A program made the translations under genes and the position numbers. Shown here one piece after another: positions 37,035-49,490 of a stretch of 64,000 bases of DNA. How positions within the stretch are numbered: the first letter of the stretch is position 1; each line of letters begins with the position of its first letter. Source of the DNA: Linyphia triangularis (Eukaryota; Arthropoda; Arachnida; Araneae; Linyphiidae); NCBI GenBank assembly GCA_963978545.1, contig OZ021723.1:3906001-3970000 (forward strand). The letters run 5' to 3'. The notes below the pieces were generated by a model. That model made no database searches. It was not told the origin of the DNA and was given only the letters and a program-made list of their open reading frames with translations.

Positions 37035-37801
37035 GAAGTTATTTTTCAAACGGCAGATGCGGTTTTCCCAATCTTAGACTTCGCATTAGAACAAAATCGA
37101 CAATTCTCCGGACATGGTCTTCTGGAAATAGCCAAACGGCCTAACTTGAAACTGACATAATCCTTGTCCAGTAGTGAAGGCAGTCTTCTCACGATTGTCA
37201 GGATGTATTTCCACTTGCCAGTATCCACTCTTCAAATCCAAAGTTGAAAACCACTGGTTCCCGATAGAGTGTCCAAAGTGTCATCAATTCTTGGCAGATA
37301 ATAGCTGTCCTTTTTCGTAATTTTGTTCAGCTTCCTGTAATCCACACAAAACCAAGTGAAACCATCCTTCTTTCGAACGAGTACAATTGGAGAGGCCCAT
37401 GGACTTGAGGAGGGTTTGATAACTCTATTATCTTCCATTTCATGTAACAATCTCCCGACCTCTTCCTGTTCTGCGAATGGAAATCTTCGAAGATGTTGTT
37501 TAAAAGGTAAATGAGTCCCAGTGTCAATTCGATGTTGAGTAAGCCTTGTTCTTCCTACATCTTTCGATGACATGGAGAAAACATCCTGACATTTCTTTAC
37601 AAGGTTTCCGACAATCTTCTCTTGTCTTCTTTCCAACCGGGAGTCCTCGAGAAGCTGGTCCACTAAATCCTCGGATGGTGCGGTCGGAAGCTCTGTCGAT
37701 CCTCGTTCGATGCTTGTAACAGGTGTGCAGGTGGCAATTTCTTCTCCTTTCTTGATTACTCTGGTAGCATCACCGATGTTGGCCATTCTCACATGAACCA
37801 C
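37035..37801 (-). pseudogene. Gypsy reverse transcriptase, N-terminal part
   Basis: Minus strand, 37801-37232 then a frameshift into 37228-37046. The first part carries the typical entry region: IDTGTHLPFKQHLRRFPFAE, then MEDNRVIKPSSSPWASPIVL, then VDYRKLNKITKKDSYYLPRI and DDTLDTLSG. After the frameshift, text equivalent to the first catalytic Asp motif and the following strand is readable in another frame. The sequence then breaks off before the YxDD active-site box. Thumb and RNase H are missing, so about 1 kb or more has been deleted. Confidence 0.88.
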
Positions 37802-37804
37802 CTC

Positions 37805-38418
37805 CTAAGAGAGATCCACTAGCGTCGCTCCTACTAGCACTTCTTTTGAGAAGCTATTCGATGATGGGAATTCCGTTTCTCCAAATCGGAAGGCCTTCGG
37901 GAGCTCTGCTGAACCCTTTACAACCAAATCTGTCATGGAGGGGATGGTGATGTCTTCAAGAGCTACTATTCGATATGCACATGGCTCTTCCGAGTCCGAA
38001 CCGAACAGTGGAACTTCTTCTTTCCCAGTTTGAAGCTCGCCTTTCTCGAAATTCAAAGTGATACCATTGTTCTGTAGAAAATCCAGCCCGAGAATGCATG
38101 GGTCCAAAATTTAGCAACATAAACTGTGTGAGTATAGGTGTTAAATACAAATGAGATGTTGACTTTCAATTTCCCATGTACAGAAATTTTGTCACCAGTC
38201 ACAGTCTGTAGCGAAACTGAAGGTGCCGTGTAAAGAGGTTGGCAATCCAGGCGCCGGGCTACATCCGTCCGTACGATGGTTACATTAGCTCCCGAAACAA
38301 CTATTAGACGATAGGGAGTCCGGTTAATTGCGCCCTCCACGAATAAACAATGGTTTCCTCCTTGAAGGGATGAGATATGATAGCGGCTGAGTGGGGCACC
38401 ATCTTCACTACACTGCAA
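37805..38418 (-). pseudogene. Gypsy retropepsin-like protease, active-site Asp lost
   Basis: The block 38418-38053 includes GNHCLFVEGAINRTPYRLIV followed by VSGANVTIVR. Retropepsins have Asp-Ser/Thr-Gly at this point; here residue 41 of the block is Val (codon near 38298-38296), so the catalytic Asp is gone. A frameshift near 38107 leads to 38107-37805, which holds the late part of the domain (CILGLDFLQNNGITLNF) and the linker toward reverse transcriptase. Confidence 0.85.
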
Positions 38419-38459
38419 CCTCCGCTCCGCGAGATGGCCGCTTTCTAGTTTAAAAGATG

Positions 38460-39647
38460 GTGCTCGGAGGTGGTGTTATCCCCTCTTTTGTCCAAGCCCG
38501 GGCAACTGGGCCTAAAATGTCATTCCCGGTTGCAGAGCCAACAAACAACTTTACTCTTCCGCTCCCTTGCTCCTGGATAGCTTCTCATCATTCTATCGAT
38601 CTTGCTTTCCAGTTATCGAAGTTTGTTAGTGACCAGGTCCAAAGAATCCTCAGCCGATGCCCCAAGCACATATCGTCTGTCTTTTCTTGACGAATTCTGG
38701 GCCGCCTCTACTCGCATGGCGTACACGAGGGCACTCTTAAGATCTTTACTGTCCGCCATTCTAACGGCTTGGGAGATGTCAACGTCCTTCAGGCCATCCA
38801 CAAAATAGTGTTAGGATAAATTATCTCTCACATACGCAGGGCAATCCGGGAAAACTAGCAATGACAATCTTTCAATCTCAGAAGCAAACTCCTGAAGTGT
38901 TTCTCTGGTCTTCTGCTGCCTTGATCTAAGTTGTTGCCTGCTATAATCTCTCAGCCGTTGTTCACCGAACCGCCACTCCAGAGCAGATGTTAGGGCTGCT
39001 AAATCTTCTATTTTGTTCTTTGGAAGTATTTGCAGGATGTCAGCAACTTCTTCGCTGAGTGACGCAGCGAGGTGAAATGCTTTTGTAGTGTCGTCCCATC
39101 CATTTGCAAATGCAATCATCTCAAACTGCGTTTGATAAACGCGCCAGGAAGACTTTCCATCAAAAGTGGCCACTTTGATGTTAGAACGTGGTGTAATAAC
39201 GGGAACGGAAACCTCTCCCGGGAGCAGAACTGTTGCTGCTTCAGATCTTCTATTTTCAATAAATCGAATTCTTTCCTTCAAGCAGTCACATTTCCCGTTA
39301 ACTTCCTCCCTCAAGATGGAAACCTTTTCTTCAATTTTGTTTCTCACAGTCACAAGATCTTTTTTGACATCCGAAATATCGACCTTCATTGACTGAAGGA
39401 CATTTTCCGCGAGCTTTGTAAATCCGTCAAAGGATGCAGAAGTCGATTCTTGTTTGGCGGTTAAAGCTTTAATATCGCCCGTAATCTCGGCAGCGAATTC
39501 AGCATTTGTAGATTCTTGACAGGTTTGACCGGCGGCAATTGTAACGGAAAGTTCGGCGTTAGTTGTTTCTTGTCAGGCTTTCATTCCGGCAATCATTTCC
39601 ATTAATTGCTTCATTTGCTCTTCCATCATTCCTCTAGTTGTCGGCAT
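38460..39647 (-). pseudogene. Gypsy gag with zinc knuckle, three frame breaks
   Basis: The ATG at 39647 lies 15 bases beyond the primer-binding site. The frame has a TGA at codon 25 (39575-39573), then is open 39389-38814 with an N-terminal coiled-coil-like part (VRNKIEEKVSILREEVNGK) and a gag core (FDGKSSWRVYQTQFEMIAFA, then LQEFASEIERLSLLVFPDCP). A TAA at 38813-38811 interrupts it and the same frame resumes to 38613. Further on, in another frame, a zinc knuckle CWLCNREWHFRPSC (CX2CX4HX4C) is readable near 38546-38505. Gag normally packages the RNA into particles. Confidence 0.85.
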
Positions 39648-39661
39648 TCAAGCTTATATAA

Positions 39662-39678
39662 CCCCACTTCTGACACCA
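39662..39678 (-). promoter_or_regulatory. Primer-binding site, tRNA-Leu type
   Basis: Just after the LTR the minus strand reads TGGTGTCAGAAGTGGGG. This is complementary to a tRNA 3' end CCCACTTCTGACACCA, which from memory matches insect tRNA-Leu(CAA). The one-base offset from the LTR is usual. Confidence 0.75.
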
Positions 39679-39679
39679 C

Positions 39680-40061
39680 TGTTACGAATTTTCCACTGAG
39701 GCAATGATGGCGAAATTCTTACTAGATAAAAACTATTTATTCTCTCTTCAAGATATCACAAAAGTTATTCAAAGACAACACTGCAATCACTCTCAAGCTT
39801 CAACACAAGCTTCAGTAAGAACAATTTCGTATACAGCGATTATACAAGTTCACTCCAGTAGGTAAACAAAGCGATCAGCTTGCATCGAGTTCCAAAGTCA
39901 CACTGAAAACTTTTCCGATCTCCGCCTACCTTTCCGTTGCCCCCTTTTTCTAACTTGTATTATCGCTGTTAATAAATGAAATAAGATAAAATAAATTGCA
40001 ATAGAATTTTAAAATAATACTTCACCACTATTTACACTATATACAGGCAATTTGTGCAACA
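39680..40061 (-). repeat. 5' LTR of the Gypsy element, 382 bp
   Basis: On the minus strand it starts TGTTGCACAAATTG and ends TTCGTAACA, with TG..CA borders. It is homologous to the solo LTR at 60860-61247 over both end regions. It lacks a block of about 100 bases that in the solo copy contains the likely TATA box (GTATAAATA), and instead has extra sequence at about 39735-39825. Confidence 0.9.
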
Positions 40062-40070
40062 TTATGATAT

Positions 40071-40804
40071 TGTTGCGTGGACGGGTTCGAAAGATTTCAA
40101 GCCAAATCAGATCAAAACTTGCAGATATTTATTCCAATATCACTCTTCACAGATTCCTTTACAACTCCAGAACTTCTCGTTCTAGTAGACACAATACAGG
40201 TCTTTTCACAACAATAGAGCACAAAACAGCAGTTAAAAACATGACAACGCAACTGCTAAATCACTGCAAAAGACAATGCAATACAGTTCGCTTTCGGAAC
40301 TCTCTGAATGCTCACTGCGACTCAGTATCTCAATTCAGTAATTCCAGTCAACTCACTAGTCAACTGACTCAACTAACAACTAACAAACTAACTCATCTCA
40401 TGGCCGGGCATATATATAGGGGAGGCGAACATTCTTGAAATTTCTAGAGGTAGATATTTGGAGAACTTTCATGATCGTAGTCGAAAAGTCCTATACATGT
40501 ACATGGGGACCGAAAATGTCGCCAAATGATTGCCAAGTTTGGTGACATTTGGCGATTTATCGTCAAATTTGGCGACAAAAATTAGTCGCCAACTTGGCGT
40601 GATTGTCATTACCATAATGTTAAATGCCATGCTCCTTGTAAAACTCGCTTCCCAGCGTTACCTCTGTAAAACTCGTTATCAAGCATCAAGAGACTCATTG
40701 CAGGGAAACAAACTATTGCATTGCCTTATGCGAAATGTACATAAATTTTACTATTTAAAAATTAACACTACGAAATATTTACAAATATACAAAAATTCGT
40801 AACA
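40071..40804 (+). repeat. Solo LTR, 734 bp, different family
   Basis: Starts TGTTGCGTGGACGGG and ends AATTCGTAACA, flanked by a perfect 4-bp duplication ATAT (40067-40070 and 40805-40808). A TATA-like CATATATATAGGGG lies at about 40409. The end sequence resembles that of the neighbouring Gypsy LTR, suggesting a Gypsy relative. The interior contains several GGCGA/TCGCC words near 40515-40600. It lies only 9 bases from the other LTR, apparently by independent insertion. Confidence 0.8.
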
Positions 40805-40850
40805 ATATTAAAAAGCCTCTAAAATGGAAAAATAATGATACAATTTTATC

Positions 40851-40918
<68 letters not shown>

Positions 40919-42684
40919 AACCATATAAATTATGCTAGAAACTGCAATTGTGTTAAGTCCAAAAGAAAACAAATTTATTCCACTTGAATAGTTACCTTTA
41001 AAAGAATATTATATTTTTTTCTATTAAAACAAGACTCTTTAGTACTTAATGTTATTTTTTCAAGTCATTTATCTTCAAAAAAGTTAAGGTTAAAAAATCC
41101 TCGAATCTCTATTTAACGGATAAGCCAGTATATTGAAAGACTGGTTTGTGTTTCTTTAGCCTTAGAAATAGAGAAAAGAAGTGTAATTGCTTTTAGCTCC
41201 AAGGAATAAATCCAGGCCAAGTGTGAGAAAGCACGTTCTCGCGGGAATCGATTTCCTATGCAATACCGAAAGGATCCTCTGTTTTTACAATTTCTATGGG
41301 GTTTGTAGTTGGACAGATGTCAGTCACAATTTTAATCCAGGACTGAAGAACTGCAGACTTTCAAACACACGTGTTTGAAAGTCCTAAGAAGTGAAGAAAT
41401 AAAAAATAAAAAAATATGTGTAGACAAGTGGAAACGAGACGTTTTATTAAATTTATACAGTTTTGGCAGATATTGAATAAGATAAAAACCTTTCATCGTA
41501 AAACCTAAGATCGCACTCTAGTATATTCAAAAGTGTAAAAAAAAAACTACTTACAAAATTAACCAGTAGAAGTGTCAATACAAATTTAAGGGAAGCGAAA
41601 AAATTAAAATAAGAAAGAAAAAAGCTAAATAGAGCTAAGTAATGGATATAAATAAAACCAATACAGATGTTTCTAGAAAAAAAATAATCAAATTGGCATA
41701 TAAAAATAAATGAGCTTTAAAATTGAGTGAAAGTAAATTTCTCATTAATTCCTTTTTACCGGAACTCACATAAAATGAACATTCTAATCATATTATTCTA
41801 AATAAGTATGAAAACATATTCATAGAATTTGAAACAAAAACTTCTAATTAAATATATATTCTTCTAAATTATACCAGGGAAACTATTTTGTTAGGCAATA
41901 AATTTAATACAATTTTCTTTCTTTAGAAAGATTTCTCAAAGATCAAATAATCTAAAGAAGGAAAATAACTTCATAGAGAATTTTTAGGTTTAAACTGTAA
42001 AATTGTATCTCTTCGACTTAAAATATTAATTTAAATAGTTGCTGGGAAAAAAAAATTGTAATAAAGATTAAAAAATATATTTAACTCGTGCTAACCTTAT
42101 TTTTTTCTTCCAATATAATGTTTAAGAAAATACTTGAACAAAAAGAAGTTGATCTGGTTGTGTATGATTAATAAATCAAAAGCTGGCAGCTAATGTATTT
42201 AAAATATAGTTGAAACCTTTGCAAGATAAGATAAGAATAAGAATCCTATAATAGTTTGGTGATGTCCTGGATGACATTAAAAATTTCACGATGTTCTCAA
42301 AGCCTTATTAAGCATACCAGCTGTGCAAAATAATATTACTCTATGGAGAATGGTAAATAAAACAAAGCTGGAACTAAAATCTATAAAAAAACAAACTTAT
42401 GTCTTGCAACAATGAGATAAGGAAGACCGGGTCTAGAAATAACAGGTGTAAGTCGTAACAAACCAAATGACATTTGATATCACTTAGGCCGAGGATAAAT
42501 ATAATCAGAGGTATGTGTAGTATTGAACGAGTACATAAAACGTAAAGAATATTGAACGCAACTTAAAATTTGGAACCTTGCTGTTTTTTAACACGATAAA
42601 TAACGTTTTGATTCTACAGAACTTTTTAAATTGCTTGTTCAAACAACAATTAATTGGACAAACAAAATACCTTTTTGAAAGATT
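40805..42684. other. AT-rich stretch with a 60-base A run
   Basis: A run at 40857-40916. A perfect hairpin lies at 41356-41383. No gene recognised; the open frame at 41187-41378 has no family signal. Confidence 0.4.
41356..41383. other. Perfect 13-bp inverted repeat with E-box
   Basis: GACTTTCAAACAC, two bases, GTGTTTGAAAGTC. The centre contains CACGTG, a canonical bHLH-binding E-box. It could be a chance palindrome or a terminal repeat remnant. Confidence 0.6.
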
Positions 42685-42698
42685 CTTTTCAAATATGG

Positions 42699-42877
42699 GT
42701 TGGGTTTTTTTCAGATTATCTGAGACAGTCAGAAACACGAGGGCTATAATGCGCAGAAACATTCGTCATTATACAAGCCAACATACATTTACAAACACCC
42801 ATGCCTGACGCGGGACTAGAACCCGCAACCTCGCGGTCTAGAAGCTAGCACGCTAACCACTATACCGTTTGGTCGGC
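42699..42877 (-). mobile_element. tRNA-derived SINE, copy 3
   Basis: Minus orientation. Perfect 14-bp TSD CTTTTCAAATATGG (42685-42698 and 42878-42891). The B box is changed to GGTTCTAGTCC, and the tail side carries small changes (GAGACAGTCAG where others have GCGCCGTCAG), so it may be older than copies 1 and 4. Confidence 0.95.
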
Positions 42878-42891
42878 CTTTTCAAATATGG

Positions 42892-43389
42892 AATAGAAGG
42901 TAACAAGAAAAATAAAATTAAAGGAACTCGTGTTATAGCGTTTTAAAACTAGAGGTAGCGTTTGGGTTCAGTTGTAGTAAAAATTATGGATCTAGTTGTA
43001 ACTAGGAAGATAACTAAAGTAGCGCCAACCAAACAGTGAATCTGAAGTGTACAAAATATGTATCATATGTTGCGACATTCTTTCGAAGAGCAAACCGAAT
43101 GAAAAGTGGATTAAGTGAAATATTGTAAAGTCTGGGCTCATAAAGTCTGCACTTGTAGAGAATCCCTATGTGCGAGTTAGAATTGTGATTCTGATGACTC
43201 GATGTAGATGAGGATACGAAATGGATTAGCTTTACTTTTTGGCCACATATATTTACGGAAGTATTGTTTTTCTTATGAATTTCTAAACCAGATACAACAA
43301 CAATAAAAAAAGAATATTAAAAAAAAAAAAATTAAAGGGTAAGAACTAGTGATTTTTTATTATTATTTTTAAAAACGTTAAGCATTTTT

Positions 43390-43430
<41 letters not shown>

Positions 43431-43460
43431 ATGTTTGAAACTTCAAGAAACGTTAAGCTT
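42892..43460. other. Stretch with no gene recognised
   Basis: Contains an A run at about 43389-43429 just before the tandem duplication. Confidence 0.35.
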
Positions 43461-43812
43461 CAAATTTTGTAGAAGATTTCTTCTTAGTGATCATATATTT
43501 GAAATAAATATTCGTGTTTTAATGCAATACTTTAGCAATACAATGCCAAAAAATGAAGCTCTAGTACTACGGGATAAAACCAGATTCGATTGCGATTTTT
43601 GAATTAGAGACTGATTATTCTTCTTATTATTATTTTAAGAAACGTTAATTTATTTTCCCTTCAAATTTTGTAAAAGATTTCTTCTTAGTGATCATATATT
43701 TGAAATAAATATTCGCGTTTTAATGCAATACTTTGGCAATATAATGCCAAAAAATGAAACTCTAGTACTACGGGGTAAGACCAGATTCGATTGTGATTTT
43801 TGAATTAGAGAC
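43461..43812 (+). repeat. Tandem duplication, 201-bp period
   Basis: 43461-43611 and 43662-43812 are nearly identical over 151 bases (CAAATTTTGTA to GAATTAGAGAC). The matching region begins a little earlier at GAAACGTTAA. Few differences suggest a young duplication. Confidence 0.9.
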
Positions 43813-44159
43813 GTTTGAATCGTGTTGGTTGTTACGGGAATCCAAGCATATGAGTTCTTATTTTAGATATTAGTTCCGATATAGATTTTTGAAAGTGAAT
43901 ATTTGAACTTTAAACTAAAATAACCAACATTAAAAAAAAAAAAAAAAAACTTGCTCTTGAAGACCTTTCTTAATGACTACTTAATATCATTGCACATCAC
44001 ACATACACTCACATTGCATTTTTTATTTCATATTGGATGCATAATATGCATTTCTTTTAAAATGAAAGATGGCATTTGGTTGATTGAGCAAATATAATCG
44101 ACTTGCGATTTTATTTAACAAAAAAAAAGTTCTTTTAAATGCACAACAAAGTTATGTCT
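43813..44159. other. Stretch with no gene recognised
   Basis: AT-rich with an A run near 43932-43949. No element borders seen. Confidence 0.3.
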
Positions 44160-44167
44160 ATTTTATC

Positions 44168-44813
<646 letters not shown>

Positions 44814-44821
44814 ATTTTAAC

Positions 44822-45685
44822 GAGTATCTTAATTTCGTTAGGAAACTCTTTTATATTCTGAATTGTGTACTAATTACATTCTAAATTTTACTAATTTATT
44901 CTAAATGCTTATTAATTGTAAACTACAAGTTTTCTAATTATGTTCCATGTTTTTATTATTATATTATATATTCAAAGAAAAGTTAAAAGGCATAGCATCA
45001 ATCAGCATTTATTTGTGGTATGCAGATATATAGATATTTTCTGGATATATGCCTTCAAAATTTAATTATTCGTTAGAACCAAGACATACATTTTCCCTCA
45101 ATATAGCAAAGAATGACGTGTGCTTCTAAATTTAGCTCTTGAATTGTTTGAAATGTCCATTTTTCATGGAAGAAATTTCGAAAAGTGAAGGAATACTATG
45201 CATAAATAGACAGATGTCGAATCCCACATTTCTGTAATATTAAAGTTTAAAAGCGTTTTTCTAAAGAAAGGAAGAATAAATAAAATCAGCACAATGAAGT
45301 ATTCGAAAATGTTTTTTACTGAAACATGGAAGGGGGAATAGTTTAAGTCGCCTGGAAATAATTTTTTTGTGGACGTTATTTCAAATATATTAAAACGTTT
45401 AGAAGCATATTAAAAATGTATTTTCTGTTAATTGTTTCTCTTGATTTAGACCTTTTTTTTCAATTGAAGGACAGTTAAACTCTCATATGGTTATTTGACC
45501 AAAGGACGAAGTACACATATCTTATGAAATTTATATCAAATTTTTCTTTTTAGTCACTTTTTTACAGAAATGGTGATTTTAGTTGTTCAACAATTACTTA
45601 CAATTATGAATTTGAAACTATAGCAAATCTCAAAAGACTTACATGAAGCTCTTTTCATAACTTAAAAATATATATAATTTAAGTA
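44822..45685. other. AT-rich stretch, no gene recognised
   Basis: No coding region or element borders seen. Confidence 0.35.
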
Positions 45686-45687
45686 TA

Positions 45688-46346
45688 GATAGAGAGGCCA
45701 CTGCAAGTTTAGGCACCCGGTCCAACATCATTCTGAATTTCTTAGCGAATATGGAGGAAAGATTGTAAATTACGAATCCACTGGTCTGCTGTGGAGAAAA
45801 TGACCAAAAATGATCAAAAATCGACTTTGAATGAGTTAAACTAAATCCAACTGCCAAATATGTCATAACTTACCAAAAAGTGAACACACTTTTTCATCTG
45901 GTAACCCACCTCATTTGATTTTCAATGACGAAAGGCGCTCACGATTTCTGACCTCTTGCTCGGAAAACTTGCAAATTGTCAAAGTAGGCCAAATTGGCGA
46001 CATCAAATACGCAATCAGTGACATAATATTTATTGTCAACTTGGTTCACTTTTAAGAGATACATGTAAACCGTCGTCCGATATCTGAATCGTCTGCAACC
46101 TTCTTAATTGAAAATTAAAGAGCGATGGATTACCAAATCAAAAAGAATACTCATTATTTGGTAAGTTATGACATATTTGGCATTCGGATATAGTTCAACT
46201 CATTCAAAGCTGATTTTTTATTAGTTTCAACCAATTTTGTCTCGGCAGACCAGTGGATTCGTAATCTACTAACTTTTCACCATATTCTGTAAAGATTCTT
46301 TAATGATGTTCGATGGAGTACCTAAACTAATAATCGCCTCTCGGAC
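45688..46346. mobile_element. Palindromic element, copy 3 of 4
   Basis: TA at 45686-45687 and 46347-46348. Length 659 bp. It is the most diverged copy: the left end reads GATAGAGAGGCCACTGCAAG, and the centre (ACGCAATCAGTGACATAA, about 46010-46027) has lost the CRE-like symmetry. The arms still pair over most of their length. Confidence 0.8.
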
Positions 46347-46611
46347 TAATACTACAGTGCTCTTAAGTAGGCATCGGTACGGCAAACGAATGAACAATTG
46401 AACGAATTGAACAATTTAAATTAGATCATATGAACTGAAGTAGAATGGGAAGGTGAAAACCTTCACTAAAACATCACTGAAGGATCTCAATTTGGCTACA
46501 AATGTACTATTGTTCAGGAATACAATATGCTTGAACGCAGTATTATTCTCTTGCTAAAAGAAAATATATTTTAAAGCAAAATTTTTTAATTATAAATATC
46601 TACTGAAATAT

Positions 46612-48250
46612 TCTATAATAATAAAACAAGCTGTGTGTCTGTCTGTCGCTCTGTGGATCTATAGAAACCTACTTAAAATTGGAGTAGAGCTCTGAAATTT
46701 TCAACTTAAGAAGTTTAGGCCTTCTACATTTATGTATGTCAAACAGAATGTTAAAATTTTAACTAGTCCTTTTTAATTAATATTTTAATTATTATTATTT
46801 TCTTATTTTTTTTACAAAATGACTTCAAGTAAAGATACAGCTCTGAAATTTTCAGCATAAGTAGTTTTGGCCATTTATTCGGACTTTTAAAAAATAGAAT
46901 TTTAAATTCTTATTTTGTTATTTTTCAAATAATTTTTTTAATTAATTAATAAACATTTTACAAAACGATTACTATAGGGCTACATCCCTGAAATTTTCAA
47001 CATAAGTAGTTTTAGCCTTTTCATTGGACTTTTAAAAAACATAATTTAAATTTTTTTTTTTTAATTTTTTTTTTTTTTTTTTTAATTAATTAATAAACAT
47101 TTTACAAAACGACTACTAATAGGACTACATCTCTATATTTTTCAACATAAGTAGTTTTTGGCCTTTTAATTGGACTTTTAAAAAACATAATTTAAAATTT
47201 TTATTTTGTTCTTTTTTAATTTTTTTTTTTAAATGAATTAATAAACATTTTACGAAACGACTACTAATAGGGCTACAGCTCTGAAATTTTCAACATAAGT
47301 AGTTTTGGATTTCTAATTGTATACATCACAAACATAACGTTAAAATTTTAATTAGTTCCTTTTTAATTATTTTTTTAATTAATTAGTACATATGTTACAA
47401 AACGATATCTAATAGGGCTACCAGCTCTGAAATTTTCAACCTAAGCAGTTTTGGCCTTCTAATTGGACTTTTGAAAAACAGAATTTTAAATTTTTATTTA
47501 GTTTCTTTTTAACTAATTTTTTTAATTAATTAATATTTTACTAAATGATTTCTAATAGGTCTACAGCTCTAAAATTTTCAATATAAGTAGTTTTGGCCTT
47601 CTAATTGGACTTTAGAAAAACATAATTTAAAATGTTTGTTTAGTTCGTTATTAATTATTTTTTTAATTAATTTATACACTACAAAATGATTTTAAATAGG
47701 GCCACAGCTTTAATTGTCCACATAAATAGTTGTGGCCTTCTAATTAGATTTTTGAAAAACAGAACTTTAATTTTTTTTTTAATTAATTTATAAATATGTT
47801 ACAAAACGATATCTAATAGGCCTAGATCTCTGAAAGTTTCAACATAAGTAGTTATAGCCTCTAATTTTGCTTTCCACAAACACGTGGTAAAATAATCTTA
47901 AAGGGGTGTTGTATTATTGTATTAACGGGGATTTTTTTTTTTTTTGACAAGGGAGAGGCTTCCAATATTAAGTCTTTGCGTAGCTATTAGATTTTAGTGA
48001 TTGAAGCGAGCCTATGCTAGCATTGCAATGAAGCTTTTAGTGAGTGAAATAAGCCTGTTATTATGTGTCCATGAACTTTTCAGTGAACGAAGCGAGCTCG
48101 ATTTTGCGTAGCGATGAGTGTTCCTGCGAGTGAAGAGCCAAAAACTGGGTCCTATACACGAATAACAGATTTCCGCATTGCGAGGCATCCCACCTAGCTA
48201 AAGTATTGCACATGTTAAAATTTCGTAGCTAAGCACGGGTATTTAGCTAG
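46612..48250 (+). mobile_element. Non-autonomous Helitron with about 8 internal units
   Basis: Same family as 8447-9634 and 24956-26470, in plus orientation. Starts TCTATAATAATAAAACAAGC and ends GGGTATTTAGCTAG before T. The base before the TC is T rather than A. About eight repeat cores (AAGTAGTTTTGGCC and variants) are seen at about 46858, 47005, 47148, 47298, 47443, 47586, 47728 and 47849. The 3' stem-loop has decayed (TTTCGTAGCTAAGC). Confidence 0.85.
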
Positions 48251-48723
48251 TATAATATAATTTTTTAGAGGAAGTGAATAATAATTTCTTCATTACGTAC
48301 CAAGAAACTGAAGTAAAACTAGAATTTCTGTATAAAATAGTATCAATTTTGATAGGATCATTAAATCTCTTTAATAATTAACTTTTTGAGATGTTTCATT
48401 TTTGAAGTAAATGAAAAATCTCTGTAATGAAATAGTACTGCAATCTTTTAAATATACACCCACTATATATTATTTTTGGGGGGTGGGAGTGGAAATTGTG
48501 CTTTATTTATAAAAATAATGCATAAATATGTTTGTTTAATACGAATTTCATGTATTGAGACTGATTAGCGTTTCCCAAGTTGTAGGTAAGCTGCCCACTA
48601 ATAAGTCGCGAGTCCTTTCTCACAGAATTTATTAGAACTATCTCTTGCAAAATTACATTTTAATAAGGCCGATGCAATGTGTACCATGACCTTTAAGTCC
48701 AAGCTCATTACGAGTTTTTTTAA

Positions 48724-48766
<43 letters not shown>

Positions 48767-49201
48767 TTTTGAGTTTTATAAAACATCGATACATCAATAC
48801 AACTGAACAACATCAGCATACATAATTTTTTATACTAGCAGGAACATGTGCGCATAATGCTTTTCTTGCTCATGCCCAAACATTAACGGACACCGGATCA
48901 CACTTTTGATCAATCGAAAAAAATACCCTTGGGTTAAGGTCCAAGTTAATAATAAAATGCTGTTTTCTTCACTAAAGTTATCTTTTTGTCCCATACAACT
49001 TCTACTTCTTTCGGAAAGAACGTATGCTTCTCAAGTCAATGTGTCAAAGATGAAGTTAGATGTTGTGCAAAATTCGGTTTCTAAAAATTTAAGACTCTCA
49101 ATTTTTAAAGATTGGGAAGCACTTAATTATATGATCCATTGAGAGATATTTACAAATACCTAACATGTGTTTACATTTTGAAAAAAACTGGATTTATCAA
49201 A
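48251..49201. other. AT-rich stretch, no gene recognised
   Basis: Contains an (ATT)n run at about 48730-48766. The open frame at 48906-49142 is not supported by any motif. Confidence 0.35.
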
Positions 49202-49206
49202 CATAT

Positions 49207-49490
49207 TGTTACGTGAGCACTCGCGTGTGACGTCATCGATATTTTCTATATGAACTGGAAGAAGAGGAAAACCGCTACTTCTGGACTTTTCGCAGAAGAT
49301 TGACGAACATCTTAGAACTATCGTGTTAATGTTTATGTATTAATGTAGTTCTTATTAATAGTTAACAAATATTATAGTCATCTTGTAAAAGTTTCGTGAA
49401 GAAATTAAATGTTGTGAAATCGTTTTCGACGCCAAGAAGTTATTTCAATCAAGGTAAAAGAATCTGAATTGTCTGCATTAGTTAGTGACA
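49207..49490. repeat. Solo LTR, 284 bp, with 5-bp duplication
   Basis: Starts TGTTACGTGAGCACTCGCG and ends TTAGTGACA (TG..CA). Flanked by a perfect CATAT (49202-49206 and 49491-49495). Five-base duplications are common for BEL/Pao and Gypsy elements. The LTR is unrelated in sequence to those at 39680, 40071 and 60860. It contains TGACGTCATCGAT (about 49238), a perfect CRE palindrome TGACGTCA. Confidence 0.8.

Larger units (their letters stand above)
36250..40061 (-). mobile_element. Ty3/Gypsy LTR retrotransposon, deleted and 3' truncated
   Basis: In coding order on the minus strand: 5' LTR (40061-39680), primer-binding site, gag, zinc knuckle, protease, the N-terminal part of reverse transcriptase, then integrase. 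The rest of reverse transcriptase and all of RNase H are missing (junction near 37035). The integrase ends at about 36254 and no 3' LTR follows. Stops and frameshifts occur throughout. Base composition is clearly richer in GC than the surroundings, which makes the border easy to see. Confidence 0.9.

Noticed and set aside
37046..37228. Separate small gene on the minus strand
   Set aside because: It is the reverse transcriptase of the Gypsy remnant read in the wrong frame after a frameshift.
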